Shown piece by piece: positions 1-12,377 of a stretch of 64,000 nt of DNA. A model generated the notes under the pieces. The model was not told the DNA's origin and did not search any database. It saw nothing but the letters and a program-made list of their open reading frames with translations. This stretch comes from Limnoperna fortunei (lineage: Eukaryota; Mollusca; Bivalvia; Mytilida; Modiolidae): NCBI GenBank assembly GCA_944474755.1, contig OX104113.1, forward strand, positions 47,817,644-47,881,643. The letters run 5' to 3'. The position numbers and the translations under genes are program-made. Numbering within the stretch: position 1 is the stretch's first letter; every line of letters starts with the position of its first letter.

Positions 1-56
1 TTTCTGTTGAAAACTAAGTACATATCTATAGAACCTTTTTTACTTAAAGCAAACAC

Positions 57-1760
57 TTAAATATTTGACTGGATATATGAAGTGTTCCATTTATGATCAC
101 TTTTCGAAGACATTTTTGCTGCCTGTGTTAGAGCTGCAATTATACTATTGAAGTTCATTACATTTATATCTATTTGAAACTTTGGTTGAATCTGTTCCAA
201 CGAGTAAAAAGATCCATCTGAATTCATTAAATCACTTATATATCCGATTCCTGTATTACACCAGTCTTTGTAAAAAACTGGCTTGTTCCGTATTTGCACT
301 TTCTCATTCATTCAAATGGGACTTGAGAGAAATTGTTCCCATGTATTATTTTGTTCTTTTTCAATTAATATATCTTATGATTAAAAGACATCAATCCAGA
401 ATATAGTTTTAAATTTTTCATTTGCAACTGTTTTAAATAGTTCATGCCACAGCTGAAGAATTGTGTACTTTTAATAGTAGATAGAAATATATTTTGCCAT
501 TTACATTTAGTTTGAAAGATTAGTCTTATCCAAGTATGTTTTAGTGCAAGGATCAAAAATTGGAGTTACTGATATTCCAGCAATTTTTTTTTTATTGTTC
601 CTTATTTTGGCAGCTAAAATTTGTGCGCAAAGTATAAAGATAAGGAGATAAAGGATCCCTTTGCCGAAACCTTTTTTATTAAAAAATTCTTACAGATTTC
701 CACCCGGATTAAGTCGTATGTTTCCCCAATATACGTCCCCCTTACAAATCCTGACTTGTCTGCATCATTCATCCTATCCAAAACCATTTTGAATCTACCT
801 GATATTACTCCTGATACAATCTTGTAAAAAGTATTAAGAAGAGAAATATGTCTCCAATTATTAAGAAAGTGTCTAGGTTTATTAACTTTAGGAATACAAG
901 TTATAATTCCTTGTTTTGGAGTTATTGAAAATTCCCCATTTTCAGCCCCATAATAAAGATATTCTGTTACAAAAAACCTGAGATCTTTCCAAAAAAACTT
1001 AAACAACTCCATCAAATCCAGGGGATGTATTGTTTTTCATTTGATATAGGGTTTCACTTGTTTCCTTCATAATCATTTTTCTTTCCGAACTCTTTTGCTC
1101 ATCTAAAGTAAGTTTTCTAAGTTGCATATTTTTCAATCCTTTTCAAAGTCCTGTGATTTACGTCCTCTTTATGGATGTCTACTTTTATATAGATTTTAAT
1201 TTTTTGTTTTGACATCCTTTAATATATCATTTTGCTTTGTAACTAGACCCTCATTTTTCAACTTTTGTTTTTTTTATTATTATTTAGATTTGTAAGCATG
1301 TTTTCAGAAAATAGAAAAATGTCTAGTCATATTTAAAAGGGGTTCTTTTACGCCAGGAAAATCTGTGCAAGTCGGGGTAGAGTTCACGAAATGAATCATT
1401 AAGACACCTTTCTTCAATAATTTCTAACATTTTATCTCTTTCTTTTTACCAATAACTGTCATACTCTGCTAAAAAGGTTAGAGAGTCTGTATTTGGACCA
1501 CATAAGGAGACAAGTGTAACTCTTAAGGTATCCATAATTAAATCTAAAAGTAGGTAGTTTACATTAACATCTCTTTTTCCCTAAGTACTTTAAATTCAAA
1601 ATTATTATTAAACATAATAGATACACCCCTAGAGTTAGAGCTACAGGAGGAAAAAAGCATTCATACCTCCGCATTGCTCTTATATTATTTTCAATTTCTG
1701 GTTTAAGTATGAGTATCTTGAAGGCAATATATATTATAATTTTAGGCTCCTAAAAAGTTT
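57..1760 (-). mobile_element. L1/Tx1-like LINE ORF2, decayed and internally deleted
   Basis: Reading leftward, conceptual fragments follow ORF2 order. At 1650-1440 is an APE-type endonuclease piece with SRGVSIMFNNNFEFKV and then LVSLCGPNTDS. At about 1120-1010 is a reverse transcriptase start with NNTSPGFDG, followed by a frameshift and ELFKFFWKDLRFFV. At 900-760 come ITCIPKVNKPRHFLNNWRHI and GFVRGTYIGETYDLI. At 650-590 is a frame-shifted SPYLFILCA-type block (YLLIFILCAQILAAKIRNN). At 556-57 is the C-terminal region, with KWQNIFLSTI, FFSCGMNYL and NKPVFYKDWCNTGIGYISDL. The catalytic YxDD part of the RT and most of the following region are missing between about 590 and 556. Several frameshifts and stops make it non-functional. 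L1/Tx1 clade assignment is from motif style only. Confidence 0.85.
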
Positions 1761-2049
1761 TAAAAAAATACACAAAATTTAATGTTCTGTGAACTGTTGA
1801 TGTGCTTTCTGAATTTTATGTAGTTTTCATCAATTTAACGACTGTGTTTTTAGAAACTGCATTAAGGGACGAGCTAGATTTCTGTTCGCCTGATGGTTTT
1901 GTTCTAAGATAAATGGAGAAATTGCGCATAAAGTTTTGTTAAAATCCTTACTAGTTAATACAATGTGTTTCATTGTTCATCATTAGCTTTTTTTATGCAA
2001 AATGTCTTTTTTCTTTTCTAGGAACCAGTTTGTGTAAACTGGGGATTTC
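1761..2049. other. No recognisable feature
   Basis: AT-rich sequence beyond the endonuclease end of the LINE. I see no ORF, RNA gene or repeat that I can name here. Confidence 0.5.
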
Positions 2050-2399
2050 AAAGTTCATGATGAGAATAACGCGGTTCACCACCCTTGTCTCCCATCCGCA
2101 ACAGGGGCGGTGCTTAGACTGAGGGTATGTGTTCCAAGAGAGGTATACTCAAACAGACGAATTTCTCAACGAACGCAATCCTCGTTCCCGGGGTTAGCTG
2201 GAAAAATAACGGTTCGAAATTATGTCTACTTGATTTACACATGAGAAACCGCTTCTTAACAGTTTGTAACTGAACACATTTGGTGGTAAGATTGACCAAA
2301 TATGATCAATTGGTGTAAGAATGCCAGCAAGCGTGTTAAGGCCTAGACGTGACATGCTGATTGGCCTTACCGGCTCTATCAGTCCTCCCGTCTAGTTGA

Positions 2400-2900
2400 A
2401 TTAAGGACCAAAGTGGTGTGTTGAAAATCTAAATGCGTTCCTCGAAAATAATGGATGCAGCAGAGAATGATCTCACAACCACTAGGATCCCGTCCTCTCC
2501 CATCACGGGTTGCAACACACGGCAAACGTGTTGTCTCTATAAAGCTGAGGAAGCTTTGCCTTTAGCCACGCCTTCATTGCAAATGCTAAAAGGAAGCTGT
2601 CTAGGATAGGGTAAACATATTTTATAGTATTCTTTTTAAATGAAAATAACGTAATTATTTTTAAAACGAGAAGAATTCACAAAGGGCGAGTCCTGACAGC
2701 GGTGAAGACTAACTCAATATTTCCATCAAAAAGAAGTAAGGGTCCAGTAGATTATCGGGACCGTTAACCCGGCCTCCGAAATCCCGTCCTATAATCGACA
2801 CGGGCCGCAACACACGGCAATTTCGCTGTGTTAGTAGCCTCATACTACAATCTGAGAAAGCCGTGGGCCTATTCTCCTTTGTCCCGGTAACCACACGGGA
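2400..2900. repeat. Pair of diverged direct repeats, unknown family
   Basis: Two GC-richer stretches share an ordered set of words. The first (about 2485-2580) contains ATCCCGTCCT, CACGGG, GCAACACACGGCAA and TGTTGT, then CTGAGGAAGC. The second (about 2780-2870) has the same order: ATCCCGTCCT, CACGGG, GCAACACACGGCAA, TGTGTTAG and CTGAGAAAGC. The copies are about 300 bp apart and diverged. There is no coding potential and I do not recognise the family. Confidence 0.55.
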
Positions 2901-3673
2901 CTTCACTTTAATGCTTAGTTATTAAGAGCATAATAGTTATTATGTAAATAATAAAAATAAAGAAGTGTATGGAGAGTTTAGTACATACGGAGATATGTTT
3001 CTTTTGCAACGGCTTCATTGGACCTTTCGATACAAAGCACTTGGTACTCTCCAAAGAAAAATAGCAAAAGATACTGACCAAACAAGAGCTGAAAGTCCAG
3101 GGAAAATTACAAATCCGGATATAGACAAACATCTACAACGCAAAACATAAACAGAACGTGAGTAACTCGCACCCAATAAAATCGATGCTTGCACATAGGT
3201 GCTCTGGACGAGTAAGCAGTGCCTGCCTCTAATTAGACGCCCGTACAGTTACTCATTATCATGTATAAGAAAAAGTCACATCCAGGAATAGAAAACATTA
3301 CCTATGACTCAGTGAAAATTTCCGATCGTATTAGAGAGATTGATTTCTCATAACGATCAATTCAATCATATATCTATTTCGAGAAGTAGGTTTACGTAAG
3401 AGGTCAATCTTTGTGTATTTCTGGGGTCTTTACTTTGAAGCTTGCTAGAGTAGATTAAATGAAAATAGTCACCAAAGTTAGAATAAAGTAGTGACCAGCT
3501 ATGCTCCACAGCCATACTTTCTGTATTATGACCAGACAGCCCCAAGCAGAGGTTTACGCGCTTGGTAACCTCTGTATAAGTTTTTAATTAATTGATCAAT
3601 AATCACATTGAAATATTATGAGACACGCTTTTAGATTAAAACTATTGCTTCCTTGATAAAATATCTGACTTAC
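2901..3673. other. Gene intron or flank, little recognisable
   Basis: No exon of the TRPM-like gene was found here. A fragment at about 3500-3590 (CATACTTTCTGTATTATGA, then GACAGCCCC and GAGGTTTAC) resembles the middle of the LINE 3' unit best seen at 13490-13925 and may be a small relic. A 61-codon open frame at 2965-3147 on the plus strand has no family match that I can see. Confidence 0.4.
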
Positions 3674-3820
3674 TTATAGGATTTGTCGATTCAACCCACA
3701 AAATTCGTGCCATATCAATGTTACTCATTATAATATGTTTCAGAAGAATGTCTTCAAGATTTGCTTTCCTTTTTTCTTTCGTAAACTCTTTACAGTAGGC
3801 TATTTTTGAAAACCACAGTC
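3674..3820 (-). CDS. TRPM-like exon: melastatin helices (last exon in window)
   Basis: 147 nt between a TTTTAG acceptor and a perfect GTAAGT donor, entered in phase 1 and left in phase 1. It encodes LWFSKIAYCKEF, a charged stretch, then LEDILLKHIIMSNIDMARILW and VESTNPI. The second half matches the TRPM segment written roughly as DLhhWAhhxNRxxhAxhhW, a helical repeat of the melastatin homology region. The first codon is completed by the last base of exon 4332-4443, giving the sequence KLLKGLW. No later exon was found to the left, so the pore region is outside the window. Confidence 0.85.
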
Positions 3821-4331
3821 CTAAAATGCAAGAAATTTGTTTAAAAATAGGAAGAAAAGCAGACTTGTTATTGCATGTAATCATAACCAAACGAACTCCA
3901 CTTTTCAATAAGTAATTTCATCCACCAATTTGCACTTTATTGTAAGTTAATGTATTATTAAATACTTTCTACGATACCTTCGACAGCAAACCTTACTTAG
4001 ATCTGTTTCTTGTTACTTACACTTATGTAAAGTATATGACAAAATGGTAATGAGTTTTTTTCTTCTAATTATTTGAAAATCAATGGATGTGGGTTACGAG
4101 AGAGCTTCTTCTAACCGCAACCTGATGACGCGCTGGGTAGTCGTCTGTATTGAGCACAAAGAATCCTTACAGTATCGTCTTACCACTTTTACATTTTTAA
4201 GTATCTGGCAGAAATCATTGAAATGGTCGCTAAATATACCAAAGAATGTCTGATCGTTTCATTTGACAATATAACTGCAAGCTAGCACATCAACTCAAAA
4301 CTAAACGAATATCAAAAGCCAAATGTTTTAC

Positions 4332-4443
4332 CTTTCAGGAGCTTATTTGCAATGCTGTGAGCAGCCATTTTAGGGCTTTTAAATTCTTTACTGCTAGTAG
4401 AGTTTTCTCTCGTTAAAAAACGACATTCAGATGGAAAAATACG
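4332..4443 (-). CDS. TRPM-like exon: MHR linker
   Basis: 112 nt with acceptor TTTGTTTCAG and donor GTAAAA, starting in phase 0 and ending in phase 1. It encodes RIFPSECRFLTRENS, a Ser/Lys-rich stretch, then MAAHSIANKLLK. Spliced to the exon at 9950-10063 it reads SLYMERIFPSECRF. This resembles TRPM LYEN..PSCLF followed by a variable loop and a MHHVAQVLRELLG-type helix. Moderately strong by itself, strong in context because both flanking phases fit. Confidence 0.8.
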
Positions 4444-6960
4444 CTGAAACAAATACTCGATAATTCTAATCTCTTTTCGTTTTAACATAATTTCTACAAG
4501 TAATATTTACAAAATGGACCGTAAAAAGTTTAAATAACTTATTATAATTAATTCCTTTCAACATTAAAAGAAGTAAACGAACACAATTTCCTTAGAAATA
4601 ATGTTAACCATAAAAACAAGTCAATGAATTAAAAAATAAAGGATTAAAAGTTCGTTTTCCCTTCACAGCAAAACTTTCTCTATATATACCAGTACTTCCA
4701 TGCTTTCAAGTCTTCCGATGGTTTTATTATACCTTTCTACCAGTGAAATATGTTGTTAGAAGATTAGTTTTCTATTAAAAAATCCGAGAGTAAATAGCAC
4801 AGCAAAACGAGGAGAATACTATTTATTTAACTGATCATTTTTAGAACTGTTCCAAGCCATAATAGATTGTTCAACATTATTTCAAAAGCCTATTAAGAAT
4901 AATACAATTTGTTTTGACAGAAATACTTACTCAAGAACACTCTATTAGGTGGAATTGAGAAAGGTACACTTATGTGGTGTTGACAAGATGAACATAAATT
5001 TAAGATTCGAATAATTGCATGTCTTGTTGATGATTTTTAATAAGTAGTTTGTAACTGTATAACGCAATCACTAGAGTTGGAGAAAAAGTTCTATGTCAGT
5101 CGAAATCCTATACAAAGCATTTCTTGTTTTAATTAAATGATTTAAATTTGTCTTTTGTAATATCATGGTCATATGGGTGTACAATTCAAAAAAGGATTGA
5201 ACTAATCCATTAAAACATTGGGAAACAATATTAGAAGGCCACATAATTACACAGTTTATATACAATCCGAAGCGGCTCAATGGGTTACAGTAAACCTCTG
5301 ACTGCTTTGGGATTTCGGATTTTATTTAACTGTTCTTATCCTGAAGATTTGACTTATTTTAATCCCCGAACCTCAAGCTGTATTGTATGCGAAATGGTGT
5401 ACTGTAAGTAGCATTTTAAACCATATTAGAAATAACCATATAACAATATAAACCTAATAAAACTACTGTGTATTTTACAGACGGAGTACCTGAACAAAAG
5501 TTGTTGGAAAAAAACACAAAAGTCACCAAGGATACGTTTAAATATTTTTGTTAATGGGGACGACCATATAGCAGGCAGTTTAAATATAAACAATGGAAAT
5601 AGCATAATCTGATTGTGATGAAGTTATAATAAATAGAGCCTGGTAAAGTACAACAGCGGCTTAGGTTAATTTAGAGAGCCAATAATCTAGGTCCATCAGA
5701 ATCGTCTATGGCAGTACAAGTAATCTACCGCACATTAGATAAAGAATACTATAATACACAACACCTCACGAACAAACGAGAAGGCATCCCGTGTATTCGC
5801 CCCTAAAATAAAGAGCGTCTCACCTAGAATGAGAATTATACATAATGAAAGAAACCATTATTAAAGGTGTTTTAATTTCATCCAACATATCAACATTCTG
5901 ATACTTTGATATAATTTAATACGGTCGCTACTAACACATGTATACAAATAAGACATATAGCTTTTTTCCCGTTTCCTGATTAGTAAATCCCTAAAGAATG
6001 CGAGTTGACAGAACTGATAATGTGTTAAAAATACGAGAATACCTGCTGTTAAACAGTGGAAAGATAAGTGCTGGTGGCCAGTAGATTCTATGGTGTATAG
6101 ACACATGGTAAGTCCAGTAGTTGACATTTTTTATTTTCCCGTTTATCACTTTTAGTTTACTGGTTCTTAATATATGTACAAACGCTAACATAAACTAATC
6201 ATAGATAAATGTTGCGCCCCTAAAGTTTGCCCACAAAGCTGAAAAAGTAAAAACTGTGTTACCTGGCATATCCTGAATGAGATACTAGTATTCTTTCTTG
6301 CTTCCTGCAAATAATATATTTACATAGTTAAGGATATTAAAAAGCCAACAGTTGATTTATTAGAAACAACAAAAACCGAACATTTCCGAAGTGACAGAAC
6401 TCAATATGCGTGGTGTCTATTTACAACAAAATGATATACGAACATGAATTTTATAACAAAATACCGAACAGCGATGAAACTGTGAAAAACGACAATCCAC
6501 AAATCAAAGTTCGAGAAACCGGCAAACTCCATATCCAACAACTAACATAAAGCAACTACAGCAATGGTCCTAACTTGGTGCAGGCATTTCATAAGAAATG
6601 GTGTGTAAAAACAGGTTTTTAGGCATGCCAAACCTACCGCTTCCATTACTGTAAAATGTGAGTTCGTTAGTCGATTAAAATAAATGGGTATCATATACCA
6701 CTAGTTACTAATAGGTGTATCAAACAGTTATCGTAGCACGTTCACTGTACACTGAATTCAAAATTGGGAAAACTATATGCAACTATATTTTCAAACGAGA
6801 TATTTTTTGACAAGGAAGTCACATCTAAAAAAAATGGCATGCATGTCCTAATTTAATGTATATTTCTATGGGGCAGGGGGAGGGTTGAGTATGCGTAAAA
6901 ATTTGCATTTTGATCCTAACTGCGGACAGGTTGTGCTTGACTTCAGTTTTATTGTCTAAG
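4444..6960. other. Intron without recognised features
   Basis: Intron between the exons at 4332 and 9950. Open frames at 5071-5280 and 5861-6127 (minus) lack family motifs, and their potential splice borders do not fit the phase-0 junction between the neighbouring exons. I found no repeat that I could name. Confidence 0.45.
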
Positions 6961-6961
6961 A

Positions 6962-7095
6962 TTGCCGAAGTTCGCAGGTTTCTCCGGCTTCCTCCTTTAA
7001 TGAAAACTGGACGCCATGGTGTTACTTAACAATTGCTGAAAGTGGTGCTAAACCTTATTTAAACAAACCAAACAAATCTTTACAATCAAACAAAC
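6962..7095 (+). mobile_element. SINE 3' half
   Basis: Carries the SINE body words TTCGCAGG, CTCCGGCTTCCTCC, AAAACTGGACGCCATG and TTGCTGAAAGTGG, followed by an (AAACAAACC)-type tail. The tRNA-like head is missing (5'-truncated). Confidence 0.7.
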
Positions 7096-7559
7096 AAAAC
7101 AATATTTCCATGGACATAACTGCCATAAAATAAGTTGTTTAGCAAGAATCATGAAAAATTTTGTTGAAAAGTACTAATGAAGATACAAAAATATACCAAA
7201 GTATTACGAATTATAATATGAAAATAATATGCTGACAAAAGAAATGTCAGATTTCTAAAAGATTCTTAACAGAAACTATCCTTAAGAATATCATGGAGTA
7301 TTAAAATATAAAATCACTAGCAGAGTTCATTTATTCTGGATAAACTAATGCAGAAAACTATATCCTTCCATATATCTAACTACTCTGTATTTTACAATAA
7401 TTTAGAACTTTGAAATAAGTAATAAGCAAAGGGTATAGGGCATGTATTACAAAAAAATGTTGAGCATACTTTTCAAATACCAATTGAAAATCCTGCAATA
7501 ATGGTATTATATTAAAAGCAGATTTTATCTAGAGTGGTGATTGAGGGATGAAAAAATTT

Positions 7560-7810
7560 CCCGAGCTGGTATCTACATGTATTTAATTACACTAAATATT
7601 CCCGTCATTGTTATTTTTGGATTACCGCCGCCAGCAGCAGTGTTTTCTTTTGCTATATTTATTTTCCTTTTAGTATTAGAAAATTTCAACATTAAGTCAG
7701 AGTCAAAAATTACGATTGAAAGGGTTAAAAGGCCATATACGTTTTCCCAAATATTACGGCCTAGAGAGGAAAAAGAAACATTTTATGAAAATGCCCGAAT
7801 ACATTAAAAT
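7560..7810 (-). other. Possible SANT/Myb-like transposase relic
   Basis: The minus strand reads LMLKFSNTKRKINIAKE, then NTAAGGGNPKITMTGIFSVI, then a stop. The basic helix followed by a GGG-P linker is reminiscent of the Myb/SANT-like domains near Harbinger-type transposases. The plus-strand 88-codon ORF over the same bases is hydrophobic and matches nothing. Weak call. Confidence 0.25.
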
Positions 7811-8507
7811 ACCATAAAAATACACTTGCTGTCAACTAATTATGGGCCAGTATTATTATATCATTTGTAATTACAAACTAAATAATAATATTACATACAA
7901 TATATATTCATGTTTGGTCTACATTATCTATGTATAACACTATACAAATTAAGTGTTTGCTTGATAAAATGGGGTTAGGTATACTCAGCTAGAACACCTC
8001 AGTATCTTTAAAAAGAGGTTCCCACCCCGCCCAGTTCAGTCTGGGTTTTGTTTAATGGGCAAACAAATATATTTAAATTACATACATTCCTTATCAATGA
8101 CAAGATTGAGCAACATTTCCCCCAATATATTTTTTAAGATGATCCACAAAAAAGTGTCGCTAAGAGGGATTAAAATTAGGTGACGAAATTTATATGTAAT
8201 TGCTCCTTATTTTGAAATTGCCTGAAGTTGGTAGAAATAAGTTTGCCCCATGGCGATAAAATATGTCGAAATCACCGTCGGGGTGAAAAAAATTCGATTG
8301 GGCTAAAAGTTATTGAAATGATCGTTTGACCACTTACAGAAAAAGAGAGTAGATTCATAAAAAAATACAATAATAATAATATTAATGAAAACCAACACCC
8401 AAAGTATAAGAAGTTTTGCACTTACAATCTTACAATGACTATAGACAGTTATGTAGTTATTATTTACATTATAATAAGATAGGGCTAATTGTTCAAGAAC
8501 AATTAGA

Positions 8508-9607
8508 AAGGTCTTTCCCAGATTCCTTTAAGAAATTAATTTGTCTTCATCTGTTGTTTTGAACTTGACTACATTCGTTGCTGGGCCATTTTTTAGGCAA
8601 AAGAGACCAGTTCTATGGTCCAGACTTACACAATACACGGTAGTCAAGAACTTTTGTGTCTGTTTCTTAGGACAAAATGCGACTTCCGGTTGTACCGGTA
8701 ATATGACATATTTCAGTTAGATGCATCATCTTGATTTAAAAAATATCTGGTTGCTAAGGACTTTTTGTAATGTGACCTTGTTGCTATGGTATCTCCTTGA
8801 ACTGGGACCTTTGAAATTGGGCTCAAATTGGAGGCCTTGACTTGGAGATCATATTTAACCTATATGTTTACAAGTTTTCAAGTTGTATGTCAATAACTGA
8901 TTAACCGAAATGAGTCAAGGGCTCGAAATCGAAAACGGTTCATCGCACAGTTTCGGACCATATTTATCAAAAAAGGTCTTGATGAGAGGAGTATTTTTCC
9001 CATTTATTGTCTTCTTCTATCTATTATTGTTTTTGAGTTGTAATGATAACAAGATTATAGGCCTAAGGTCGCGGTCACTTCTGAACTTTGACTGTGAGAT
9101 TTTCTTTAAGGACATGTCACATGACGACAAATGGTAAAGACCTTTTGTGATTTCAACTTACGGTTTGTGAGTTTTTGTGGTAAGCGGAGTCCTTGAAACA
9201 TGCAAGGGATACCGCTCGCCTTCGCTAGTCAGAAATTTTTAGCCAAAATATGTCATAAAGTTGTCCCAAAAGTTCCTTAACATTTGTCACTTTTCAGTTT
9301 TCTTGTATCTGTTATAGTTCCAGAGATTACGCGATAACAAGGTTTTCGAGGCTTGGGCAGATAACTCCGTAAAGAAACATGTTTCGATTTCATAAGGTGA
9401 ATTCCGAATAGACTTTCAGTACCCAAAACTTGTCGCGAAAGACCAAAATGATATGTCGAGTAGTTTTTAAACTGTTTGGTTTTGATGTTGGCGGAAAAAA
9501 AAATAATCCGAACAAAAACATTAAGGTCTTCCCACTGGTAGTGGGAAAGACCTCAATAATCCGAACAAAAACAATAAGGTCTTCCCACAGGAAGTGGGAA
9601 AGACCTT
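8508..9607. mobile_element. Nonautonomous hairpin-ended DNA element, copy 1
   Basis: About 1.1 kb bounded by inverted AAGGTCTTTCCCA (8508-8520) and TGGGAAAGACCTT (9595-9607). The right end carries two successive hairpins of the same stem (about 9522-9553 and 9575-9607) separated by an AT-rich linker with CCGAACAAAAACAAT. The interior is related to the element at 60631-61734: both hold CGAAAACGGTT, CGCACAGTTT, TGAGAGGA and TTTTTGAGTT in the same order. The 75-codon ORF at 8910 lies in this shared repeat and is not a gene. The interior is unique in type, with no transposase. Confidence 0.75.
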
Positions 9608-9949
9608 AATTAACTAGCGAGAATGATTTTGCTGAACTATATACAAACTTAGTACTTAATAATCGCAATTATTGGGAGACTTGTGCTGTTAACAAGTTTG
9701 TCATTTTGCCAACTGTATAGGCCTGCAATATTTGTAAAATCCTTAGGCTGTTAATCCAGCGGCGAATCATCCCTCAATATCTCATCCTTAGAGGTCAGAA
9801 AATTTTACTGTTAAGATAAAACATGTTTTTTTAATCTGTAAAGCGTGCTTTGGCGAGAAAGTCACATTGATAATTTTCCATTTTAAAGTTAAATTTAAAA
9901 AAATAGAAACGTCAATATCTCGTTTTCCATGTTCAATTGCCATATTTAC

Positions 9950-10063
9950 CTCCATATATAAGCTTTTGAGTAAACGCATACTCAATGTAACAGTGTCGAA
10001 CCTTTTGAGCAATCGAAGTGTTTTTGTAGAATCATTACTTAACAATGCAATATACAAATCGAT
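9950..10063 (-). CDS. TRPM-like exon: ankyrin-like MHR repeat
   Basis: 114 nt (38 codons, phase 0 at both ends) between TTATTTCATTTCAG and GTAAATATG. It encodes IDLYIALLSNDSTKTLRLL, then KRFDTVTLSMRLLKSLYME. This follows the TRPM pattern of a helix with ALhSN, a KLLLxxG-like second helix and a closing LxxLY. It joins in frame to KVKTKE of the exon at 12378-12547 and to RIFPSECRF of the exon at 4332-4443. Confidence 0.85.
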
Positions 10064-11360
10064 CTGAAATGAAATAAAAAAAAAATGTAAAAGGTATGGT
10101 TAGTTGGATCAGGACGAAGTATTGTTCAGTTGGAGCGCCGCTACTCTTTTTGACAACAAACACGTGTGGTTTTTCACGCAATAGTTACGTGGCACTATCT
10201 TAACACGTCACCACAATTGATATGCTTTTTCTATATCTTCTAACAACCTCTCACTAAAGAATGAACATCTTTGTTGTCAAATGGACGCTCTGGTCAGGTC
10301 TATGACTCAAACCTCCATATACTAAAATATTTTGAAAATTTACATAGAGAAGTTCTGTTAATGACAATTGGCAACAATTAAATCATGGACCTATAAAGTT
10401 AAACAGATCTGGATATATTACATATGGTCAAGTCTATGACGCTTTAGGTAAAAACAAATTGTTACAGACAACAGTTTGGATAACAAGTTAAGTCATGCTC
10501 TTGGATTGAGGTAAAACACTTGTAAAAGAATTGATACTGAACCATTATTGTTTCAACACTAAATGTATATCAATATTTTATTCCTAAGTAGGAATTAATC
10601 CTACTTCAATAATTCTAAGTTTAATTCTAACAACGAGAGTAAAAAAATCAATATTATCAAATTTTCAAATCGGCAACATGTGTGTCTGTTTTCCAACAAA
10701 CAACTGGCAAAGCAGTGGAAACCAATCTCTCTATTGATACTTAGCTTGAGGTTAAAGATACAATAGGCAGTTTAAAATTATGCTTATCGTTTATATCTAC
10801 AAAAACAGTTATACGACAACCCCGGTGACTTAAGTTTTACTATCAAAAATTTCTGAGTTACTGCTCGATGGACGTAAAGCAAACATGATCCCCACGGATG
10901 CACGAGTGTCACTAGCAAAACATTATTATAAGCCATTAAAGAATGGTATACCAACAAAATTGGAATATAGCACTCTAAAAGTCTGATAAAGCAATGTTTT
11001 TGACAATCAAACTGAAGTCGGCTTCCCGTAAATTCAATGATCTTCATCGTGCATTTATTAATCCTTATCTTAAAGTAACGGTCACACAGATGTTGGTTAA
11101 TTAACTGTACTTTTGTCCGCTTGAAAAACATGAAAATTGGTTAAAGTCAAACTTATACCGGAAGAAAATTAATGTCCCCATATTGTGCTGTAAGATTCCT
11201 GCAGTTTATATATAATATATATTGTTTTTTCTCAACTCGCATGTATAAACCAGAATATGCGTTCCTGAGCACCTAAAGTCAACCCTGTTTACAGCAGTTA
11301 ATGTTTGTTATTTGTTTTGAGCGTTGCTTCCTGCGTGAGTATTAGCTTTAGGCATGGTTT
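10064..11360. other. Intron, mostly featureless
   Basis: A short relic of the LINE 3' end (TACTGCTCGATGGACGTAAAGCAAACA) spans about 10859-10890. The 115-codon minus ORF at 10784-11131 runs through it and shows no protein family; I treat it as chance. Confidence 0.5.
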
Positions 11361-11362
11361 CT

Positions 11363-11632
11363 TAATTATACCCCCCGCAAACTTGTTTGGGGGTAGATAG
11401 GAATCACCCTGTCTGTCTGTCTGTCTGTCCGCATCCCTTGTAAGCCCAACTCCTCCTGAACCGCTTGATGAAATTTAATGAAACTTAGCATAAAGGAAAT
11501 ACATTATATGTAGATGTGAATGAAGGGTTTTATTTACCTCGGATATCATTAAGGGGAGATAATTGGACTGAAAGCGAAGTTGAGGGTATCGCTTTGTGAG
11601 CGTGCTCACAGTCTACACTTGTTAATTTTTTA
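11363..11632 (+). repeat. Dispersed hairpin-ended repeat with (TCTG)n, copy 1
   Basis: Starts with a C/G-rich hairpin (CCCCCCGCAAACTTGTTTGGGGG), then a TCTG microsatellite at 11409-11429. Next come words shared with 25375-25612 in reverse orientation (TTGATGAAATTT, GATGTGAATGAAG, GGAGATAATTGGACTG), and it ends with GTGAGCGTGCTCACAGTCTACACTTG. The terminal TGTGAGCGTGCTCACA is itself palindromic. It is a nonautonomous repeat of unknown class. Confidence 0.65.
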
Positions 11633-12377
11633 CTTTTTCAGCTAGTTCCAATCATTTGTATAAAATAGTGGATTGACTGATTGATTATTGTTTGAAGTCC
11701 AGCAAGCAATATTACAGTTATTATCAAGAATTGAAGAGGCTAACAATAACAATAAATATTTACTTAACACAATTGAATATCCCTCTCTAAGTACTATACA
11801 TGTAATATAAGCAAATATACAGATAAAATTGTAAGTTAACAAAACAATTAAATTTTACTGTAAAAATTAATTTTCTTTTAAAAGTGTCATCTTGTATCAA
11901 ACGTTATTGTTTATTGGATTCGGGTTACTCTCTTTCTGTTTTTAGTGGTTTTGGTTTTTATGTGTTGCGTTTGTCTTTATCCGGATTTGTTACTGTCCCT
12001 TGACTTTTGGCTTTTTGTTGTTCGGTCTGTTTTCTTTGCTATTTTTCTTTGGTATCTGAATATCTTTACTCCTAAAATCACTATCCGATGACAATTGGTT
12101 GTAAATTAAATTATAAATTTATACCCTAATATAGAAACTAAAAATGCATCTAATCAGTGTAATAATAACCTTCCTATGTGCATTTTGTAAATTGATTTGA
12201 CATATTCTGAAAACAGCGTAACGTATTCTGTGATGTTATTTTGTCATGTTTCAATGGTTTAAATTTTTTATTACCCAACGTGTACAATTGCAGATATATT
12301 TGCGAAAAGTATATCAAACAAACCGGTATTGTTCATATTGTACTTTATTCGGTAGAAGAAAATATTGTTTTCTTTAC

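Noticed and set aside
2965..3150. 61-codon plus ORF as a gene
   Set aside because: The charged C-terminal half looks protein-like, but there are no homologous motifs and no splice context.
5861..6127. Exon between 9950 and 4443 of the TRPM-like gene
   Set aside because: The phase-0 frame after the possible acceptor hits a stop within six codons, and the neighbouring exons already join in frame.
7541..7807. 88-codon plus-strand ORF with a hydrophobic stretch (possible small membrane protein)
   Set aside because: No splice context, no relatives, and the opposite strand has a better transposon-like reading.
8910..9137. 75-codon plus-strand ORF with a hydrophobic segment
   Set aside because: It lies in a transposon interior that is shared with 60968-61249, where the frame differs. 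No family motif.
10784..11131. 115-codon minus ORF as an exon
   Set aside because: It runs through a LINE tail relic, has no motif and has no compatible splice borders.
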